In this document: positions 1 to 6,708 of the stretch, piece after piece
Layout of the letters: each line of letters opens with the position of its first letter
Position numbering within the stretch: position 1 is the first letter of the stretch
From: CAZXBB01 sp964638815
GTDB taxonomy: Bacteria > Planctomycetota > Phycisphaerae > Phycisphaerales > SM1A02
NCBI GenBank assembly: GCA_964638815.1
Contig: CAZXBB010000407.1
Location: 1 to 13,922 of the forward strand
Length of the DNA: 13,922 bases
Reading direction: 5' to 3'
Made by a program: the position numbers and the translations under genes
The notes under the pieces: generated by a model
Databases searched by the model: none
Told to the model about the DNA's origin: nothing
Seen by the model: the letters and a program-made list of their open reading frames with translations, nothing else

Positions 1-287
1 TGAGGCCGGATTCCGCTCCGCGCGACTCTCGGCGCCGCGCGCGATCCGCCGACACCCGAATCTGGGCCCCGACCGAACGACCTCGCGGCGCCTGCGCACC
101 GTCCGGTCCTCGGTCTCGCGTAAACCGACAGCCCCCTGGAAGGGAGGGGGTCCCGCACGACGCAGCCCCCCGAACGTTCGAACGACCCCCGCACCACGTG
201 TTACACCCCCGTCGCGCATGGCCCCGAACGTCCCTCGCATCTCTGGCCATCGCGCCATCGCGCGATCCCCCCAAAACATCCGGCGAC
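1..287. other. Region without a supportable gene
   Basis: No coding region can be supported here. Several frames stay open because the DNA is GC-rich, but their translations are arginine- and proline-rich low-complexity strings with no recognisable motif. The stretch contains a short G/C hairpin possibility (CCCCCT at 132-137 with AGGGGG at 145-150) without a following T run, and a palindromic block CGAACGTTCG at 171-180. No convincing terminator for queC, which ends at 288 on the minus strand, is visible. Confidence 0.5.
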
Positions 288-965
288 TCAAACGTCCTCG
301 ACGCCCGCCGCGCGGAAGCCCTCCGCGCGCAGCACGCACGCGTCGCATCGGTCGCACGGCGTGCCGTCGTCGTCAGGGTCGTAGCAACTATGCGTGAGGC
401 CGTAATCGACCCCGAGGGCGATGCCGCGCCGGATGATCCCGGCCTTCGTGAGATCGATGAGCGGCGTGTGGATGCGGATCCGCTTGTTCGCGTCGCTCTC
501 GACCCCGATCCTCGTGCCGAGGTTGGCCGCCGCCTCGAACGCCCGGATGAAGTCCGGTCGGCAGTCGGGGTAGCCCGAGTAGTCCACCGCGTTCACGCCG
601 ATGAAGATGTCGCGCGCGCCACGGACCTCCGCGAAGGCCAGGGCGAACGCGAGGAAGATCGTGTTGCGGGCCGGGACGTACGTGATCGGGATGTCCGAGC
701 CCATGTCGGCCGCCGCGCGGTCCTTGGGAACGTCCATCTCCGCCGTCAGGGCCGAGCCGCCGAACGCCCGCAGGTCGATCGTCGCCACGCGGTGCTCGGC
801 TGCCCCCAGACTGGCGGCGACTCGGGCGGCCGCCTCGACCTCGAAGCGGTGTCTCTGCCCGTAGTCGAAGCTCAGCATGTGGAGCGTGTAGCCCGCTTCC
901 CGGGCGATGGCGGCGGTCGTAGCGGAGTCCAGGCCGCCGGAAAGGAGGACGATGGCGGGTGGCAT
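288..965 (-). CDS. queC: 7-cyano-7-deazaguanine (preQ0) synthase QueC
   Basis: QueC uses ATP and ammonia to convert 7-carboxy-7-deazaguanine into preQ0, the nitrile precursor of queuosine in tRNA, in the cytosol. The 225-residue product is of normal family length. The PP-loop ATP-binding motif SGGLDS is at residues 9-14, followed by the family block LSFDYGQRHRFE. The C-terminal zinc site is intact, with Cys194, Cys204, Cys207 and Cys210 in the pattern C-x9-C-x2-C-x2-C. The ATG start at 965 is chosen because the PP-loop follows directly, as in other QueC proteins; no strong Shine-Dalgarno is seen. No other queuosine gene is in the window. The gene is transcribed divergently from rpsO. Identification is secure. 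Confidence 0.96.
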   Translation of the reverse strand: MPPAIVLLSGGLDSATTAAIAREAGYTLHMLSFDYGQRHRFEVEAAARVAASLGAAEHRVATIDLRAFGGSALTAEMDVPKDRAAADMGSDIPITYVPARNTIFLAFALAFAEVRGARDIFIGVNAVDYSGYPDCRPDFIRAFEAAANLGTRIGVESDANKRIRIHTPLIDLTKAGIIRRGIALGVDYGLTHSCYDPDDDGTPCDRCDACVLRAEGFRAAGVEDV

Positions 966-991
966 GGCCGGAAGACTGTAGCGGGGAAGGC

Positions 992-1004
992 GGTCGGGCC
1001 GACC
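992..1004. promoter_or_regulatory. Short perfect palindrome upstream of queC
   Basis: GGTCGG and CCGACC flank a single G, 27 bp upstream of the queC start codon, where a queC promoter would be expected. It could be an operator half or simply a chance palindrome in GC-rich DNA. A weak -10-like TACAGT (minus strand, 980-975) lies between it and the gene, with no good -35. Confidence 0.2.
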
Positions 1005-1036
1005 AGATCGTGGTCGTGGTGAACACGGGAGGGGCG

Positions 1037-1087
1037 CCGCGGGCGGTCCGGGCGTGGGTCCCGGGGTTGGTCCGCGGGCGGTCCGGG
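1037..1087. repeat. Perfect 16-bp direct repeat upstream of the rpsO promoter
   Basis: The sequence CCGCGGGCGGTCCGGG occurs at 1037-1052 and again, without mismatch, at 1072-1087, a start-to-start distance of 35 bp. The second copy ends 5 bp before the proposed -35 element of rpsO. The placement would suit a regulator binding two sites, but a chance duplication in GC-rich intergenic DNA is possible. Confidence 0.5.
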
Positions 1088-1091
1088 GGCC

Positions 1092-1121
1092 TTGGACGCC
1101 GGATGCCTGCCGTGCTAGACT
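1092..1121 (+). promoter_or_regulatory. Probable sigma-70-type promoter of rpsO-pnp
   Basis: A -35 hexamer TTGGAC (1092-1097) and a -10 hexamer TAGACT (1116-1121) are separated by 18 bp. TG at 1113-1114 one base before the -10 makes it an extended -10 promoter. Transcription would start near 1128, giving a leader of about 75 nt before rpsO. This is the best housekeeping promoter match in the window and lies where a ribosomal protein operon needs one. Confidence 0.65.
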
Positions 1122-1144
1122 CCTCGATTCAAACGAAAAGGATG

Positions 1145-1193
1145 GGACGCAGGGATACTGCCGGCGGGCCGCAGGGGTCCGGCGGCGTCAAGG
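1145..1193 (+). promoter_or_regulatory. Structured rpsO leader (candidate S15 autoregulatory RNA) and RBS
   Basis: GCCGGCGGGCC (1160-1170) can pair with GGTCCGGCGGC (1176-1186) around a 5-nt loop, with one G-G mismatch and one G-U pair. GACGC at 1145-1149 can alternatively pair with GCGTC near 1185-1189. The hairpin ends only a few bases before the Shine-Dalgarno AAGG (1190-1193), which lies 9 nt from the rpsO ATG. S15 represses its own mRNA through leader structures in several phyla, and those structures differ between phyla. That this one binds S15 is inference. Confidence 0.45.
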
Positions 1194-1202
1194 TAAGACA
1201 CC

Positions 1203-1472
1203 ATGGCACTAGCACTCGAGACCAAGTCGAAACTGATAGCCGACCACGCGCGCAAGGAAGGGGACACCGGCTCGCCGGAGATCCAGGTGGCGATCCTGAC
1301 CACCCGCATCTCCCAGCTCACGGAGCACCTGCGCAGCCACCGGCACGACTACGCCTCCCAGCGCGGTCTGCTCATGATGGTCGGCAGGCGCTCCCGGCTC
1401 CTTCGCTATCTCGCGCGAACGGACCGGCCGGCGTACCAGGATCTGATCAGGAAGCTCGGTCTCCGCAAGTAA
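1203..1472 (+). CDS. rpsO: 30S ribosomal protein S15
   Basis: S15 is a primary binding protein of the 16S rRNA central domain and nucleates assembly of the small-subunit platform. The 89-residue product has the standard family length and the family blocks GDTGSPEIQVAILT (residues 20-33), ISQLTEHL, H-HDYASQRGLL and VGRRSRLLRYL. These contain the conserved Thr, Ser, His and Asp residues that contact rRNA. The ATG at 1203 is preceded by AAGG and gives the canonical N-terminus. It is followed 155 bp later by pnp on the same strand with no terminator between, the rpsO-pnp order found in many bacteria. Identification is secure. Confidence 0.98.
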   Translation: MALALETKSKLIADHARKEGDTGSPEIQVAILTTRISQLTEHLRSHRHDYASQRGLLMMVGRRSRLLRYLARTDRPAYQDLIRKLGLRK

Positions 1473-1499
1473 TCATTTCGTCACGGCCCGGCGTCAGGC

Positions 1500-1547
1500 G
1501 GCAGTGGGCAAGCGACAGGCGATCGCCGCTGTCACTTGCCTTCTGCC
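1500..1547 (+). promoter_or_regulatory. Long imperfect hairpin in the rpsO-pnp gap
   Basis: Bases 1500-1518 pair with 1529-1547. GGCAG (1500-1504) pairs with CTGCC, GGCAAG (1507-1512) with CTTGCC (1535-1540), and GACAG (1514-1518) with CTGTC (1529-1533). Only a T-T and a C-A mismatch and one G-U pair interrupt a stem of about 19 positions. The apical 10-nt loop is itself nearly palindromic. There is no T run, so it is not an intrinsic terminator. A long double-stranded leader at this place resembles the RNase III cleavage hairpin of the E. coli pnp leader; the functional analogy is inference. Confidence 0.6.
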
Positions 1548-1548
1548 T

Positions 1549-1604
1549 CTGCGACGTCGCGGCCTCTCCCCCCGGCTGCCCGCTTCGGCGTGGGGCGGTC
1601 GCAG
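1549..1604 (+). promoter_or_regulatory. Second structured element before pnp
   Basis: CTGCGAC (1549-1555) can pair with GTCGCAG (1598-1604), enclosing a small hairpin CGC-TTCG-GCG at 1581-1590 that has the stable C(UUCG)G tetraloop. It starts 2 nt after the preceding hairpin and ends 9 nt before the start of the AGGTAGGA region of the pnp ribosome binding site. GCGACGTCGC at 1551-1560 is self-complementary and could compete with the outer stem. Confidence 0.4.
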
Positions 1605-1627
1605 TCAAACGCAGGTAGGAAACAGCG

Positions 1628-3814
1628 ATGTCGCATGTGGTAGTTGAACGTGAAATCGGCGGGCGGTTGATGCGTATCGAGACGGGCGAGATCGCCCGGC
1701 TCGCGAGCGGCGCGGTCATGCTCTCGTACGCCGACTCGGTGGTCCTGTGCTCCGCGATGCACGCGGAACCCCGCCCGGGGCTCGACTTCTTTCCCCTCCA
1801 GTGCGATTACCGCGAGAAGCTCGGCGCCGGCGGCAAGTTCCCCGGCGGCTTCCGCAAGCGCGAGGGGCCGCCGAGCGAGAAGGAAATCCTGACGATGCGG
1901 AACATGGATCGCCCGATCCGTCCGCTCTTCCCCGACGGCTTCATCAACGAAGTGCAGATCCAGGCGTGGGTCATGAGCCACGACGGCCAGACCGACACCG
2001 ACGTGCTCGCCTGCACCGCGGCGTCGGCCGCGCTCGCGCTCACCGACGCCCCCTTCGAGGGGCCCGTCGGAACCGTGCGCGTCGGTCGCGTCGTTACCGA
2101 GGACGGCGAGCAGTTCGTGCTCAACCCGACGCAGGCCCAGCTCGAGTTCTCCGATCTCGACATGGTGCTGTCCGGTCACAGGGACGGCATCAACATGATC
2201 GAGGTGGGCGCCGCCGAGGTGCCCGAGGACGCCGTGCTCGCCGCGATCGAGTTCGGTTACGAGCACGGCATCAAGCCGCTGCTGGATCTCCAGGAGGAGC
2301 TGCTTCGCAAGGCCGGCGTCCCCGAGAAGAACTTCGGCGAGCCCGCGCTGCCGCCGGATGACGTCGTCGCCGAGGTCGCCCGCCGCGTCGGGGCCGAGCT
2401 GACCGAGGCGCGGAAGATCCACGGCAAGGCCGAGCGCAGCACGGCGATCGACGCGCTGCGGGCGAAGCTGCTCGACGAGCACTTCCAGATCCCCGCGGGC
2501 GTGCCCTACTCGGAGCACCTCGCGGCCGAGAAGCGCCGTAGCGACGCCAAGGAGGCGTTCCGCCGCCTCGAGAAGAAGATCACGCAGAAGCTCATCAACG
2601 AGTCCGGCACGCGGGCCGACGGCCGCAAGGCCCGCGAGATCCGGCCGCTGACGCTCAAGGTGGGCCTCCTGCCGCGCACGCACGGCTCCGCCCTCTTCCA
2701 GCGGGGCGAGACGCAGTCGATCGTCATGTGCGCCCTGGGGACCGGTCGCGACGAGCAGATCGTTGACGGCCTTCTGCCCGAGTACGCGAAGAAGTTCTAC
2801 CTGCACTACAACTTCCCGCCGTTCTGCGTCGGCGAGGCGGGCCGCATCATGGGCCCCGGTCGCCGCGAGATCGGCCACGGCGCGCTCGCCGAGCGTTCGC
2901 TGCTGTCCGTCCTGCCGGATGTCGAGGAGTTCCCCTACACCGTCCGCCTCGTCAGCGACATCACCGAGTCCAACGGCTCGTCGTCGATGGCGTCGGTGTG
3001 CGGCGGGTGCCTCGCGATGATGGACGCGGGCGTGCCGATCAAGGCGACGGTCGCGGGCATCTCCGTCGGCCGGTTCACGGCCGAGGACGGCACCGTGACC
3101 CACGTGACCGACATCCTCGGCGAGGAGGACTTCTTCGGTGAGATGGACTTCAAGGTCTCCGGGACGCGTGACGGCATCACCGGCATCCAGCTCGACCTCA
3201 AGGCCCGCGGTCTCCTGCTCGACGAGATCGGCAAGATCTTCGCGCAGGCACGGGAAGGACGCCTCGAGCTCATCACCGCCATGGAGAAGCTGATCCCCGA
3301 GCCGCGCAAGGAGCTCTCGAAGTACGCTCCGCGCATCATCACGGTCATGATCGACCCCGAGAAGATCGGCAAGCTCATCGGCCCGGGCGGCAAGACCATC
3401 CGCGGCATCCAGGAGCGCACCGGCGCCACGATCGACGTCGAGAACGACGGCCGCGTCTACATCGCCGCGACCGACGGCGAGGCGGGCGAGCGGGCGAAGG
3501 CCGAGGTCGAGGCGCTCGGCGCCGAGGTCCGCGTCGGCGCGATCTACACGGGCACGGTCGTCTCCACGAAGGACTTCGGCGCGTTCATCGAGATCGCGAC
3601 CGGCACCGACGGCATGTGCCACATCTCCGAACTTGCCGACGGCTACGTCAAGTCCGTCGAGGATGTCGTCAAGATCGGCGACGTCGTCAAGGTCAAGGTG
3701 ATCAACGTCGATGACAACGGCCGCATCAAGCTTTCGCGTCGCGCCGCCATGGCCGAAGAGGCGGCGAAGGGTGACGCAGCGAAGCAGAAGCAGGCTGAGG
3801 TCGTTTCAAGCTAG
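1628..3814 (+). CDS. pnp: Polyribonucleotide nucleotidyltransferase (PNPase)
   Basis: PNPase is a phosphorolytic 3'-5' exoribonuclease forming a trimeric ring and, in many bacteria, part of the RNA degradosome. The 728-residue product has the full architecture: first RNase PH domain (about 10-145), helical linker (about 245-320), second RNase PH domain (about 325-545), KH domain (about 568-625, loop GPGG at 585-588) and S1 domain (about 634-703). The catalytic trio corresponding to E. coli Asp486, Asp492 and Lys494 is present as Asp501, Asp507 and Lys509. The block FFPLQCDYREK followed by GKFPGGF is typical of the family. The ATG at 1628 follows AGGA (1617-1620) at 7 nt. It is probably cotranscribed with rpsO, and the structured gap suggests post-transcriptional control. 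The tail after the S1 domain is short and Lys/Ala/Glu-rich. Confidence 0.98.
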   Translation: MSHVVVEREIGGRLMRIETGEIARLASGAVMLSYADSVVLCSAMHAEPRPGLDFFPLQCDYREKLGAGGKFPGGFRKREGPPSEKEILTMRNMDRPIRPLFPDGFINEVQIQAWVMSHDGQTDTDVLACTAASAALALTDAPFEGPVGTVRVGRVVTEDGEQFVLNPTQAQLEFSDLDMVLSGHRDGINMIEVGAAEVPEDAVLAAIEFGYEHGIKPLLDLQEELLRKAGVPEKNFGEPALPPDDVVAEVARRVGAELTEARKIHGKAERSTAIDALRAKLLDEHFQIPAGVPYSEHLAAEKRRSDAKEAFRRLEKKITQKLINESGTRADGRKAREIRPLTLKVGLLPRTHGSALFQRGETQSIVMCALGTGRDEQIVDGLLPEYAKKFYLHYNFPPFCVGEAGRIMGPGRREIGHGALAERSLLSVLPDVEEFPYTVRLVSDITESNGSSSMASVCGGCLAMMDAGVPIKATVAGISVGRFTAEDGTVTHVTDILGEEDFFGEMDFKVSGTRDGITGIQLDLKARGLLLDEIGKIFAQAREGRLELITAMEKLIPEPRKELSKYAPRIITVMIDPEKIGKLIGPGGKTIRGIQERTGATIDVENDGRVYIAATDGEAGERAKAEVEALGAEVRVGAIYTGTVVSTKDFGAFIEIATGTDGMCHISELADGYVKSVEDVVKIGDVVKVKVINVDDNGRIKLSRRAAMAEEAAKGDAAKQKQAEVVSS

Positions 3815-3869
3815 TGCCGGCGTTTCTCTGCCGGGCTCACGCCTTCCGGCGAATCCACCGACGATCCCC

Positions 3870-3902
3870 AGCCCGGGCCGCAAAAGGCCCGGGCTTTTCT
3901 TG
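3870..3902 (+). terminator. Intrinsic terminator after pnp
   Basis: A perfect 10-bp stem, AGCCCGGGCC (3870-3879) with GGCCCGGGCT (3886-3895), closes a GCAAAA loop and is followed directly by TTTTCTT. It is the clearest rho-independent terminator in the window and ends the rpsO-pnp transcript 56 bp after the pnp stop codon. Confidence 0.93.
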
Positions 3903-3950
3903 CGCTTCCGCGTGCTGACGAGGTTCGCGGGCATCCCCCCGGGCCGGGAG

Positions 3951-3999
3951 TTGACAGCTCACGGCTGCGACCGGACAGACCACAGCCGGGAGCTATACT
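3951..3999 (+). promoter_or_regulatory. Candidate amidase promoter with operator-like inverted repeat
   Basis: AGCTCACGGCTG (3956-3967) and CAGCCGGGAGCT (3983-3994) are inverted repeats with a single mismatch over 12 bp and a 15-bp spacer. The right arm runs into a -10-like TATACT (3994-3999); a weak CGGACA (3972-3977) lies 16 bp upstream of it. A perfect TTGACA at 3951-3956 touches the left arm but is 37 bp from TATACT, too far to pair with it as a normal promoter. The layout looks like a regulated promoter with an operator dyad; which hexamers are used is uncertain. Confidence 0.45.
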
Positions 4000-4089
4000 G
4001 CAGTCCGCCCCGACGACCGGACGATACTTCCGTTGCGCTGCCGTGCGGCAAGCCCTGCCTCGACCGTCCCGTTCTTGCGCGAGAGCCTG

Positions 4090-4893
4090 ATGACGCGACG
4101 ACCGCCGATCGATTCGTCCCACGCCCCCCAGGACAATACCGCAGCGAACGCGCCCGACCCTCCGGACGGCCCCGCGCCGGATGCGATGCGGCGCGCGTTC
4201 CTGTTCGCCGGGATGGGCGTGCTGCTGGCTGGCTGCGCGCCGACGCAGAAGGCGGAGGTTCCGCTTCTGCCGGGTCCCGCGTGGGACCGGGCGTCCACGC
4301 CCCCGGCGTCCGATCCGACGCCCATGTTCCCGCCGCTCGAGACGGCGCACGCGACGCCCGCACCGATGCCCGGCGCGCCGCCGGTGCTCGGCGGCGCCAT
4401 CGCGCGGCAGAGCTGGGCCACCGAGCGCCCCGTCCCGGCGCTGATGAACCGGATGACGCCGATCCGGTACGTCACGATCCACCACGACGGGATGCGACCG
4501 TTCTTCGCCGACGACCGCAGCGCCGCGGCCGCTCGGCTCGACGCTATCCGGCGTGCGCACCGGCAGCAGAACTGGGGGGACATCGGGTACCACTACGCGG
4601 TGGACCGCGCCGGCAACGTCTGGGAGTGCCGGCAGCTCTGCTACCAGGGCGCCCACGTCAAGAACTTCAACCCCGGCAACGTCGGCATCGTCGCACTGGG
4701 CAACTTCGACGAGCAGCAGCCCACGCAGGCCCAGCTCGCCGCCGTCCACCGCCACGCCGTCTCCGTGATGAGGGCCTACCGCGTCCCCGTCCGCAACCTC
4801 CGGACGCACCTCCAGTGGGCGCCGACCTGCTGCCCGGGCCGGCACATGCAGCGGTTCGTGGAGACCGGGATCAGCAATGGGATGTTCGGTTGA
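4090..4893 (+). CDS. Putative lipoprotein N-acetylmuramoyl-L-alanine amidase (Amidase_2/PGRP fold)
   Basis: The C-terminal half is a zinc amidase domain that cleaves the lactyl-L-alanine bond of peptidoglycan. Counting from the ATG at 4090 (267 residues), the Zn site reads IHHDG (His131/His132), THLQW (His240) and TCCPG (Cys247/Cys248). GYHYAVDRAGNVWE holds the usual Tyr (Tyr167), and NVGIVALGNFD is a typical core block. Near the N-terminus, MRRAFLFAGMGVLLAGC is a hydrophobic signal with lipobox LAGC, lipidated Cys49, followed by a Pro/Ala-rich linker. Three starts are possible: TTG at 4033, ATG at 4090 (GAGAG 5 nt upstream), and ATG at 4186. The last begins exactly at the signal peptide and would give a conventional lipoprotein of 235 residues. 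I annotate 4090 with low certainty. It probably acts at the cell envelope in wall remodelling or recycling. It stands alone between the pnp terminator and a convergent gene. Confidence 0.85.
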   Translation: MTRRPPIDSSHAPQDNTAANAPDPPDGPAPDAMRRAFLFAGMGVLLAGCAPTQKAEVPLLPGPAWDRASTPPASDPTPMFPPLETAHATPAPMPGAPPVLGGAIARQSWATERPVPALMNRMTPIRYVTIHHDGMRPFFADDRSAAAARLDAIRRAHRQQNWGDIGYHYAVDRAGNVWECRQLCYQGAHVKNFNPGNVGIVALGNFDEQQPTQAQLAAVHRHAVSVMRAYRVPVRNLRTHLQWAPTCCPGRHMQRFVETGISNGMFG

Positions 4894-4908
4894 CGCCGCT
4901 CCCCCGGT

Positions 4909-4927
4909 CGGCCGGCCACCCCGGCCG
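4909..4927. terminator. Weak hairpin between convergent genes
   Basis: CGGCCGG (4909-4915) and CCGGCCG (4921-4927) form a 7-bp GC stem with a 5-nt loop, 15 bp after the amidase stop codon. There is no T run on either strand, so intrinsic termination is doubtful. Its position between converging genes is the only argument for a terminator role. Confidence 0.25.
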
Positions 4928-4991
4928 CGGGTCGGCCCCGTTCGCTCGCCGGCCCGTCCACGGTCCAGCGTCACCGGCCCCCGCGGATTCG

Positions 4992-5696
4992 TCAGTTCCA
5001 GCTCACGCCCTTCGGCCACTCCCGCTGATTGAGGTGCAGGGCACGAATCACGAGGTGGTCGATGTAGCGCAGCTCGTCGGTGATGAGCGAGGCGCGACGC
5101 CAGGGGTTCGGCTCCTCGAGCAGCCGGTACTTGAGCTCCGTATCGCGGACCAGCGCGAACCCGATGAGCTCGAGCAGCGCGTGCGTGGGCACGTCGTCGC
5201 GATCGACCCAGTCCATCAGCGTCTCGATGCCGCGTAGCCGCTCCCGCAGGCTGCGTCCCGTGAGCAGCGAGCGGAGGTTCTCGCGCACCTCGGGCATCGG
5301 CTCGGGCTCACCGTTCAGCGTCTCGATCGGTTCGAGCATCGCGAGGCGATACGCGCGCTCACCGCGGGGCTCGATGATTCGCTGGATCCTCGCACGGCAC
5401 AGGCCGTGCAGCAGGATGTTGAACCGGCCGTCGGGCAGCGCCTCGTGCTGGATGATCTGCCCGACGCACGCGGCGGCGCGCAGCGGGGGACTTTCGGCTC
5501 GCTCCTCGCCGGCGTTGCAGTGCATCAGCGTCGCGATCGCGATCTGACCGTTGCGATCGAGACTGTCACTCACCATCTGCCGGTAGCGCGGCTCGAACAC
5601 GTGCAACGGCAGGACGGCGTGCGGCAGCAGGACGGTGTCGGCCAGCGGGAACAGCGGGGTCGACTGCGCGAAGTTGACGCGAACCGTCTCCGACAT
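4992..5696 (-). CDS. LON N-terminal (substrate-binding) domain protein
   Basis: The 234-residue product matches the free-standing LON-substrate-binding (PUA-like) family. The start is diagnostic: PLFPLADTVLLPHAVLPLHVFEPRYRQM at residues 14-41 carries the FPL...LLP...LPLHVFEPRYR signature, followed by an acidic/Gly segment and the G-x-A-RI-R block at 98-106. No ATPase or protease domain follows, so it is not Lon protease. The biochemical role of these stand-alone proteins is not established; peptide or degron recognition is the usual guess. The C-terminal 100 residues are helical and less conserved. It lies 93 bp downstream of the HDOD gene on the same strand and may be cotranscribed. No Shine-Dalgarno precedes the ATG at 5696. 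Confidence 0.85.
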   Translation of the reverse strand: MSETVRVNFAQSTPLFPLADTVLLPHAVLPLHVFEPRYRQMVSDSLDRNGQIAIATLMHCNAGEERAESPPLRAAACVGQIIQHEALPDGRFNILLHGLCRARIQRIIEPRGERAYRLAMLEPIETLNGEPEPMPEVRENLRSLLTGRSLRERLRGIETLMDWVDRDDVPTHALLELIGFALVRDTELKYRLLEEPNPWRRASLITDELRYIDHLVIRALHLNQREWPKGVSWN

Positions 5697-5789
5697 CGGC
5701 CAATGATAGGCACGGCGGAGATGGTCAACGTCCCCGCGGAAACCCCCTGGCGCGGGTCCCGGCGCGGCGGCGGTGCGACCGCGGAGCGT

Positions 5790-6677
5790 TCAAAGGAAGG
5801 TCGCCTCGACCTCCTCGTACACCCCGGGCAGCCCCGCCTCGATCTTCTTGTACTGCTCCGGCGTCATGTTCAGGACGTCCATCACCGCGGGATCCACTTC
5901 GAGGCTGGCGAGGTCGCCGCGGAAGCCCAGACCGAGGTTGGCCGAGAGGCGGTCCGCGAGATAGACGATCGACGCGAGCCGGCGGCTCTCCGGGGGCAGC
6001 GACAGCGGGTCGTGGTGATGACCGGCCACGTAGGCGAACGACTTCGGGAACTTCCAGCTTTCGCAGAGACCCGCCCCGAATGCCTGGTGCGTGGTGCCGA
6101 AGTACTGGCGCTCGAGCTCGAGCATGTCTGCCTTGGGGTTGCCTTCCTCGTCAAAGGTCAGGGCCTCGAAGAGCTCGACGAGCTGGGGCCGCATCGCCTG
6201 CATCTCGACCATGATCCCGATGTCGTGCATGAGGCCGGCGAGGAACGCCTCGTCCGGCAGGCCGAGCCGCAGCTCATCGCACATCAGCTTGCTGGCCGCC
6301 CCCGAAGCGATCGAATGAACCCAGAGGTCGCGCGCTGAGAAGTTCGGGCAGAGGTCGCCGCCGCGGAAGAGCTTGGTGAGGCTGGCCGCGATCGCGATGT
6401 TCTTGACCGCGTTCAGGCCGAGGAGCACGATCGCGCGGTTGATTGAGCCGATTTGCCGGGGCAGACCGTAGAAAGCCGAGTTGACGACCTTCAGGATGCG
6501 GCTGCAGAGCGCCGGATCGTTGGAGATGACGCCGTGCAGATCCTGCGCCGTGCTCGAAGGGTCCTCGACGAGTTCGATGATCTTCAGCGTGATCTCGGGA
6601 AGCGTCGCAATGTGGCTGATTCCCTTGATCGCCGAATCGATGATCGCGGCTTCGTCGGTGTTCGTCGTGGCGGCCAT
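5790..6677 (-). CDS. HDOD domain signalling protein
   Basis: The 295-residue protein is a single HDOD domain (about residues 20-225) with a helical C-terminus. Family marks are the N-terminal LPEITLKIIELVEDPSST, the block ISNDPALCSRILKVVNSAFYG (residues 51-71), LGLNAVKNIAIAAS (residues 86-99), GLMHDIG (148-154, with the His-Asp pair) and GHHHDP (219-224). HDOD proteins lack a proven common enzyme activity and usually act in signal transduction, often for motility, chemotaxis or second-messenger control. The ATG at 6677 has a good Shine-Dalgarno, AAAGGGAA, about 6-8 nt upstream. A sigma-28-like promoter sits 32 bp upstream of the start, suggesting coexpression with flagellar genes. This agrees with the neighbouring flagellin-glycosylation operon. 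No receiver, GGDEF or other output domain is fused. Confidence 0.92.
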   Translation of the reverse strand: MAATTNTDEAAIIDSAIKGISHIATLPEITLKIIELVEDPSSTAQDLHGVISNDPALCSRILKVVNSAFYGLPRQIGSINRAIVLLGLNAVKNIAIAASLTKLFRGGDLCPNFSARDLWVHSIASGAASKLMCDELRLGLPDEAFLAGLMHDIGIMVEMQAMRPQLVELFEALTFDEEGNPKADMLELERQYFGTTHQAFGAGLCESWKFPKSFAYVAGHHHDPLSLPPESRRLASIVYLADRLSANLGLGFRGDLASLEVDPAVMDVLNMTPEQYKKIEAGLPGVYEEVEATFL

Positions 6678-6708
6678 GCGGATTCCCTTTGTTCAACGAC
6701 CACAGCGA

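Noticed and set aside
1..120. Possible tail of an upstream protein (frame 2 begins EAGFRSARLS, faintly like RsmE methyltransferase ends)
   Set aside because: The resemblance fades after about ten residues, the frame does not stop where expected, and the other frame has a TGA at position 1. Too little sequence to support a gene.
171..184. CGAACGTTCGAACG as an SOS (LexA) box
   Set aside because: The Gram-positive-type LexA site needs GAAC-N4-GTTC; here GAAC and GTTC are adjacent without the spacer.
1..240. Minus-strand frames open from about 240 to the left edge
   Set aside because: Stop codons are rare by composition here; translations are Arg/Gly-rich without motif and no ribosome binding site stands out.
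966..1020. preQ1 riboswitch upstream of queC
   Set aside because: No A-rich pseudoknot tail or the conserved CUAG-type aptamer loop is visible; the region is GC-rich with only a short palindrome.
198..1022. Long plus-strand reading frame opposite queC
   Set aside because: It is an antisense shadow of queC with Arg/Val/Asp-rich low-complexity content and no family motif; the minus strand has the full QueC signature.
1532..3622. Very long minus-strand frame opposite pnp
   Set aside because: Antisense shadow of a strongly conserved pnp; the translation is Asp/Leu/Arg-rich with no domain.
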